Source: DATFYI01 sp035315125 | GTDB lineage: Bacteria > Chloroflexota > Anaerolineae > Anaerolineales > Anaerolineaceae | DNA: 10,207 bases | Direction: 5' to 3' | Assembly (NCBI GenBank): GCA_035315125.1 | Contig: DATFYI010000224.1 | Span: 1-10,207, forward strand | In this document: piece after piece, positions 6,848 through 10,207 of the stretch | Layout: every line of letters starts with the position of its first letter | Position numbering within the stretch: position 1 is the stretch's first letter | Program-made: the position numbers and the translations under genes | The notes under the pieces: model-generated | The model's database searches: none | Told to the model about the DNA's origin: nothing | The model's input: the letters and a program-made list of their open reading frames with translations, nothing else

Positions 6848-8788
6848 TTATTGCAACGCCATCAGCTGGTATGGTTTTAAAGTGATATCCTTCAAACGGA
6901 TATTTTTATTTGTAACCAGATCCCGAAACTGATACCCTAAGCCATATATCCGCAACAGGTTGGCCTGGATAATCTGATCTTTTTCGCAGAAATTAGCTAA
7001 GACAAGCACACGTTTTGCCTGATAAGTGTGCAAAAATCCCAACACATGTGTCCCACAATCGATCATTTGTGTATCTCCGTCACTAAAAACAATGTTTTTC
7101 TTACGAACCGCGATCAAGCGTTGAAAACCGGAGAAAATACGCCCTTCGATAGTTTGCGGATCTGATCGCAATTCGACGCGATTCCAATCCGTGCGAGGTC
7201 GATGCACCCACCGGCTATCATGGCTCTTTGCTGGATTATCTCGATAGCTATAATCATTCAAAGTACCCAGCTCATCACCCAGGTAGATCAGTGGTATACC
7301 GCCAATGAAAAGAATGACCCCGTGCAATAATAAAATCCTGGCAATCGCCAGGTCAACCTCAAGAGAAGTCTCCTGGTTAATTGCCTTTTCAAGCCCGGCC
7401 AAAGAGGCACAAGTCCCCGAGATCCGGCAATCCCCGGTTTTCGGATTTTCTTGAAAAGGTAGTCCTCGCGCAAAACTACCGGGAAATTGCCCGGTGTAAA
7501 AAGAATTCAGAAAATGACGATGATCGTAGCCATTGATACCCAATTTCCATGAATCATCGTCCGAGAATGTCCAGCCTATATCGTCATGACTACGTACATA
7601 ATTTACCCAGGCACAACCATCCGGTATTTTAAAGCGCTGGCGTAGTGATTCCGATAATAGTTTCACTTCACGGGTTGCCAGGGTTTCCCACATTAATGCC
7701 ATCAACAGTGGGTTATAGGAGAGCTGGCATTCGTCCGGGTTTATGTAACGAATCACCTCATCAGGAGCGACAATCGCTTCAGATTTAAACAAAAGTGCCG
7801 GAGCGACGATCCGGGCCACAGCGTTAAAAGCCTGTATAAGCAAATGTGCCTCTGGCAAATTCTCACAGCTCGTACCCATCTTTTTCCAAATAAAAGCAAC
7901 TGCATCCAGGCGTAAAATCTCAACCCCCACATTGGCCAGACTCAACATTTCCTGCACCATAGCAATAAAAACTTCGGGGTTTTGATAGTTGAGATCCCAT
8001 TGGTATGAATGAAAAGTGGTCCAAACCCAACTTTCGATTTCTGGAAAATATGTGAATGCGCCAGGATGTTCATCCGGGAATATTTCACGCAGATTGCGTT
8101 CATAAGCATCTGGCAACTGGCGATCCGGAAAAATCAGGTAATAATTTTGGTAAACGGGATCCCCTGCTTTGGCACGATTTGCCCATTCATGTTCGTCAGA
8201 AGTATGATTAAAGACAAAATCCAGAACCGGGCTGATACCATTTTGACGCAGATCAGAAGCCAGTTCAGATAATTGCTGCATTGTACCCAATGCAGGATCT
8301 ACTTCACGGTAGCTGCTAATGGCATAGCCGCCGTCATTCTCCGCTTTCGGGCTGCGAAACAGAGGCATTAAATGCAGATAGGTGAGGCCGAGCTCTTTGA
8401 GATAGGGAATATGCTGGCGCACGCCTTCCAAATTCCCAGCGAACAAATCGACATAGCAAACTCCGCCTATCATTTTATTCGCTTGGAACCAATTTGCGTC
8501 TTGACAGCGTTGCTGGTCTAATTTCTTCAACCCTTCAGAGCGATCGATCCAGGCTTGAGCCAGGCTGTATAAAAGGTTTTCCAGATGATAATAAAAATCG
8601 TATTGGCTGCCATAAATCTGGATGAGCAGATCAAATAAGCGTTTAAAATTTAATTGAAGCCGGTCCAGAAAGATTTGCCATTCCGATGGGTGGCTGGTGA
8701 TGTAATTTGAATATTGAGCCTCCAGGCGGGGAAGCAAGCGAATAAGAGAACGCTCAGCGCGATCCGGAAGATGTTGAGATTTTTTCAT
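6848..8788 (-). CDS. Amylosucrase (GH13 subfamily 4 glucosyltransferase)
   Basis: This 646-residue enzyme, with no signal peptide, transfers the glucosyl unit of sucrose to an alpha-1,4-glucan and releases fructose, without nucleotide-activated sugar. A helical N-terminal domain (about 1-95) precedes a (beta/alpha)8 barrel carrying DGGY (152-155), DFVFNHTSDEHEW (190-202, H195), nucleophile D295 in ILRLDAVAFIW, acid/base E337 in FKSEAIV, and transition-state D402 in RSHDDIGW. R526 and D152 match the salt-bridge pair R509/D144 of the Neisseria polysaccharea enzyme as I recall it. A C-terminal beta domain ends in LKPYQLMAL. Length and the long identical stretch MGTSCENLP fit amylosucrase. A sucrose hydrolase of the same subfamily is the main alternative, not settled by motifs alone. 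An AAGGAGG lies 11 bases before the ATG. It follows an alpha-glucoside ABC permease pair, which supports sucrose as substrate and a link to glycogen storage. Confidence 0.93.
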   Translation of the reverse strand: MKKSQHLPDRAERSLIRLLPRLEAQYSNYITSHPSEWQIFLDRLQLNFKRLFDLLIQIYGSQYDFYYHLENLLYSLAQAWIDRSEGLKKLDQQRCQDANWFQANKMIGGVCYVDLFAGNLEGVRQHIPYLKELGLTYLHLMPLFRSPKAENDGGYAISSYREVDPALGTMQQLSELASDLRQNGISPVLDFVFNHTSDEHEWANRAKAGDPVYQNYYLIFPDRQLPDAYERNLREIFPDEHPGAFTYFPEIESWVWTTFHSYQWDLNYQNPEVFIAMVQEMLSLANVGVEILRLDAVAFIWKKMGTSCENLPEAHLLIQAFNAVARIVAPALLFKSEAIVAPDEVIRYINPDECQLSYNPLLMALMWETLATREVKLLSESLRQRFKIPDGCAWVNYVRSHDDIGWTFSDDDSWKLGINGYDHRHFLNSFYTGQFPGSFARGLPFQENPKTGDCRISGTCASLAGLEKAINQETSLEVDLAIARILLLHGVILFIGGIPLIYLGDELGTLNDYSYRDNPAKSHDSRWVHRPRTDWNRVELRSDPQTIEGRIFSGFQRLIAVRKKNIVFSDGDTQMIDCGTHVLGFLHTYQAKRVLVLANFCEKDQIIQANLLRIYGLGYQFRDLVTNKNIRLKDITLKPYQLMALQ

Positions 8789-8827
8789 ATTCCCCCGGGC
8801 CTCCTTAGATAAACAAAATTAAGGATA

Positions 8828-8877
8828 AGGAGTGGACATTGAGGCAATTACAATCCTGGCAGCCGGTGTCCACTCCT
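8828..8877 (-). terminator. Hairpin after the permease genes (terminator or attenuator)
   Basis: An 11-bp perfect inverted repeat (AGGAGTGGACA at 8828-8838, TGTCCACTCCT at 8867-8877) encloses a 28-base loop. Read on the minus strand it begins 31 bases after the AglG-like stop and is followed by T-rich sequence (CTTAATTTTGTTT), then by the amylosucrase ribosome site. It may end or dampen the permease transcript before amylosucrase. The long loop and imperfect U-tract leave some doubt, and an operator role is possible. Confidence 0.55.
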
Positions 8878-8907
8878 CCCTTGCTTTATATTAAGATCAC
8901 AGATCAG

Positions 8908-10029
8908 TTAACCCTTGACAGAGCCTGCCAGCAGGCCGCGTACAAAGAAGCGCTGCAGGGCAAAGAACACCGCCAAAGGTAAAAGCATACTGATAAATGC
9001 TCCTGCAGTTAACAACTGCCAGTCCTGACCTTTCTCACCGACCATATTGGCAATTGCAACGGTCATCACCAGAGTCTTGCTGCCCAGGAAGACCAGCGCA
9101 ACCAGATAGTCGTTCCAGACCCACAGAAATTGGAAAATGGCGAAGGAAGCCAGGGCTGGGACCGACAGTGGCAGGATCAAGCGGGTAAAGATAGTAAAGC
9201 TGGAGGCGCCATCGATAAAAGCGCTTTCCAGGATGTCACGCGGCAGTTGGCTGATGTAATTGAAGAGCAAGTAAACTGCCAGCGGAAGTCCAAAGCCTGT
9301 ATGCGCCAGCCAGATTCCCAGATAAGTTCCATTTAGATCTAGATGGGTGTAGTCCTGCACAATCGGGACCAGCGCGATCTGCAGCGGAACTACCAACAAG
9401 GCTACCACGATGGTGAAAAGGAATTTACGCCCTGGAAAATTGAGCCATGCAAAGCCGTAGGCAGCGAAGGCGGCGATCAAAATCGGAATGATCGTGGCGG
9501 GCACTGCCACTGCCACCGAGTTCAAGAAGGCTCCTCCCAGGTTATCGCCCTGGCGGCTGATGTTGTTGCCATTGATATCCGTGTAATTGACATTGCCGCC
9601 ACTCAGAACGTCCGAGTAGTTTTTCGTGGTCAGGCTGGTGCTGAAACCGACCCACTGTAATTTCGCAACATCGATCCGGCGTGTACGCTTGTTGCCATAC
9701 CAGGTCAATTGTCGGCCGTCGGGCAGCTTGACGCCAGCACGCAGCTGCTCAAAGGTATACTGGCCGCTCACTCCCGGAATTGGCATCGGCCCATTCACAT
9801 CTACCGTCGCAGGAATCATGATTGGTTGGCCGGTGGCCACATAAGTTTCGTGTGGAAATACCGTCCACCAGCCACTGTTAAAGATATCCTGGCTGTCGCG
9901 CCATGAGGTAACAAAAATGCCAAGCGTGGGAATCAACCAGATCAGGCAAATCAGGATTAATACGCCGTTGACCAGCAGGCTGGAAAGGACCTTTTGTTGT
10001 TTGAAACTGCGAGTATTTGTGGTAGCCAT
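8908..10029 (-). CDS. Carbohydrate ABC transporter permease, AglG/MalG type (alpha-glucoside, CUT1 family)
   Basis: This 373-residue inner-membrane subunit forms the translocation pore with the AglF-like partner. TM1 (about 18-40) is followed by a large external segment of about 125 residues (about 42-165), then the BPD_transp_1 core with helices at about 170-195, 203-222, 235-257, 288-310 and 340-360. The coupling-helix (EAA) motif, which contacts the ATPase, is ESAFIDGASSFTIFTRLILP (268-287). The usual MalG-type subunit is about 280-300 residues. The extra segment after TM1 is a feature I associate with AglG of alpha-glucoside (sucrose, trehalose, maltose) transporters, which supports the subfamily. 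The start overlaps the upstream permease stop by one base (TAATG), indicating translational coupling. Substrate-binding protein and ATPase genes are not in the window. Adjacent amylosucrase makes sucrose the likely cargo. Confidence 0.92.
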   Translation of the reverse strand: MATTNTRSFKQQKVLSSLLVNGVLILICLIWLIPTLGIFVTSWRDSQDIFNSGWWTVFPHETYVATGQPIMIPATVDVNGPMPIPGVSGQYTFEQLRAGVKLPDGRQLTWYGNKRTRRIDVAKLQWVGFSTSLTTKNYSDVLSGGNVNYTDINGNNISRQGDNLGGAFLNSVAVAVPATIIPILIAAFAAYGFAWLNFPGRKFLFTIVVALLVVPLQIALVPIVQDYTHLDLNGTYLGIWLAHTGFGLPLAVYLLFNYISQLPRDILESAFIDGASSFTIFTRLILPLSVPALASFAIFQFLWVWNDYLVALVFLGSKTLVMTVAIANMVGEKGQDWQLLTAGAFISMLLPLAVFFALQRFFVRGLLAGSVKG

Positions 10030-10207
10030 TAGAACGCCTTACTTTCCCGGAACTGCCGGAGGTTATAGATCATCACAGGAACGACCACGATCAGCAGCAC
10101 GACGGCGATTGCCGCGGCTCGACCGGCGTCACCAAAGGTGAACCGTTCAAGATAGAACTCATTGGCGATCACGTTGGTACCATAATTACCGCCGGTCATT
10201 ACCCGCA
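10029..10207 (-). CDS. Carbohydrate ABC transporter permease, AglF/MalF type (C-terminal 58 residues only)
   Basis: The frame is open from the window edge to a TAA at 10029-10031, whose last A is the first base of the AglG-like ATG. The visible part reads RVMTGGNYGTNVIANEFYLE, then RFTFGDAGRAAAIAVVLL, a last membrane helix (about the final 35-15 residues) and the tail NLRQFRESKAF. This is the characteristic ending of AglF/MalF-type CUT1 permeases ('VMT.GN.GT.VIAN...F..GRA.AIAVVL...VPVM..N.R.FRE'). The N-terminal roughly 250 residues lie outside. It would pair with the AglG-like subunit as the heterodimeric membrane core of an alpha-glucoside importer. Confidence 0.88.
   Translation of the reverse strand, partial: RVMTGGNYGTNVIANEFYLERFTFGDAGRAAAIAVVLLIVVVPVMIYNLRQFRESKAF

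Noticed and set aside
8908..10141. Several plus-strand open frames of 60-105 codons opposite the permease genes
   Set aside because: They lie antisense to clearly conserved permease sequence, lack family motifs, and are low-complexity or biased as expected for shadow frames in GC-richer DNA.

Overview
This looks like a piece of a bacterial chromosome from a Chloroflexota lineage, most probably class Anaerolineae. That placement is an inference from three things: a DUF2085 membrane protein of the 'SDRMVSMYTS' type, a secreted protein with a Pro/Thr-rich linker, and moderate GC with AT-rich gaps. No RNA gene, insertion sequence, CRISPR array or phage gene was seen.

Left part (1-4889, all minus strand, transcribed right to left). 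This is a probable three-gene signalling operon. First is a 1050-residue membrane-anchored tripartite hybrid histidine kinase (2 TM, coiled coil, two PAS, HisKA, HATPase, two REC, HPt). After 13 bases comes a 404-residue response regulator whose output domain is a MinD/CpaE/TadZ-like ATPase fold with a degenerate P-loop. After 33 bases comes an exported protein of unknown function that runs off the left edge. The kinase's C-terminal HPt is the natural phosphodonor for the receiver of the regulator, so the operon reads as a multistep phosphorelay ending on a ParA-like protein rather than on a DNA-binding domain.

Middle part (4890-6834). An AT-rich 420-base divergent spacer is followed by a plus-strand DUF2085 membrane protein. 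Next is a 469-base, mostly non-coding stretch holding a minus-strand remnant of a GNAT acetyltransferase (in-frame stop, C-terminal part missing). Then comes a 73-residue two-TM protein with a perfect Shine-Dalgarno. A 19-bp perfect inverted repeat separates it from the convergent gene and is probably a bidirectional terminator.

Right part (6848-10207, minus strand). This is a sugar locus: the C-terminus of an AglF/MalF-type permease, an AglG/MalG-type permease overlapping it by one base, then an amylosucrase. Together they suggest uptake of sucrose or another alpha-glucoside, and cytoplasmic conversion of sucrose to alpha-1,4-glucan plus fructose. The permease genes are visibly richer in GC (about 50-65% in sampled lines) than the rest (about 45%).

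The most interesting unit is the left operon: a receiver with intact phosphorylation residues fused to a CpaE/TadZ-like domain that lacks both P-loop lysines, apparently wired to its own phosphorelay kinase and with no pilus gene in view.
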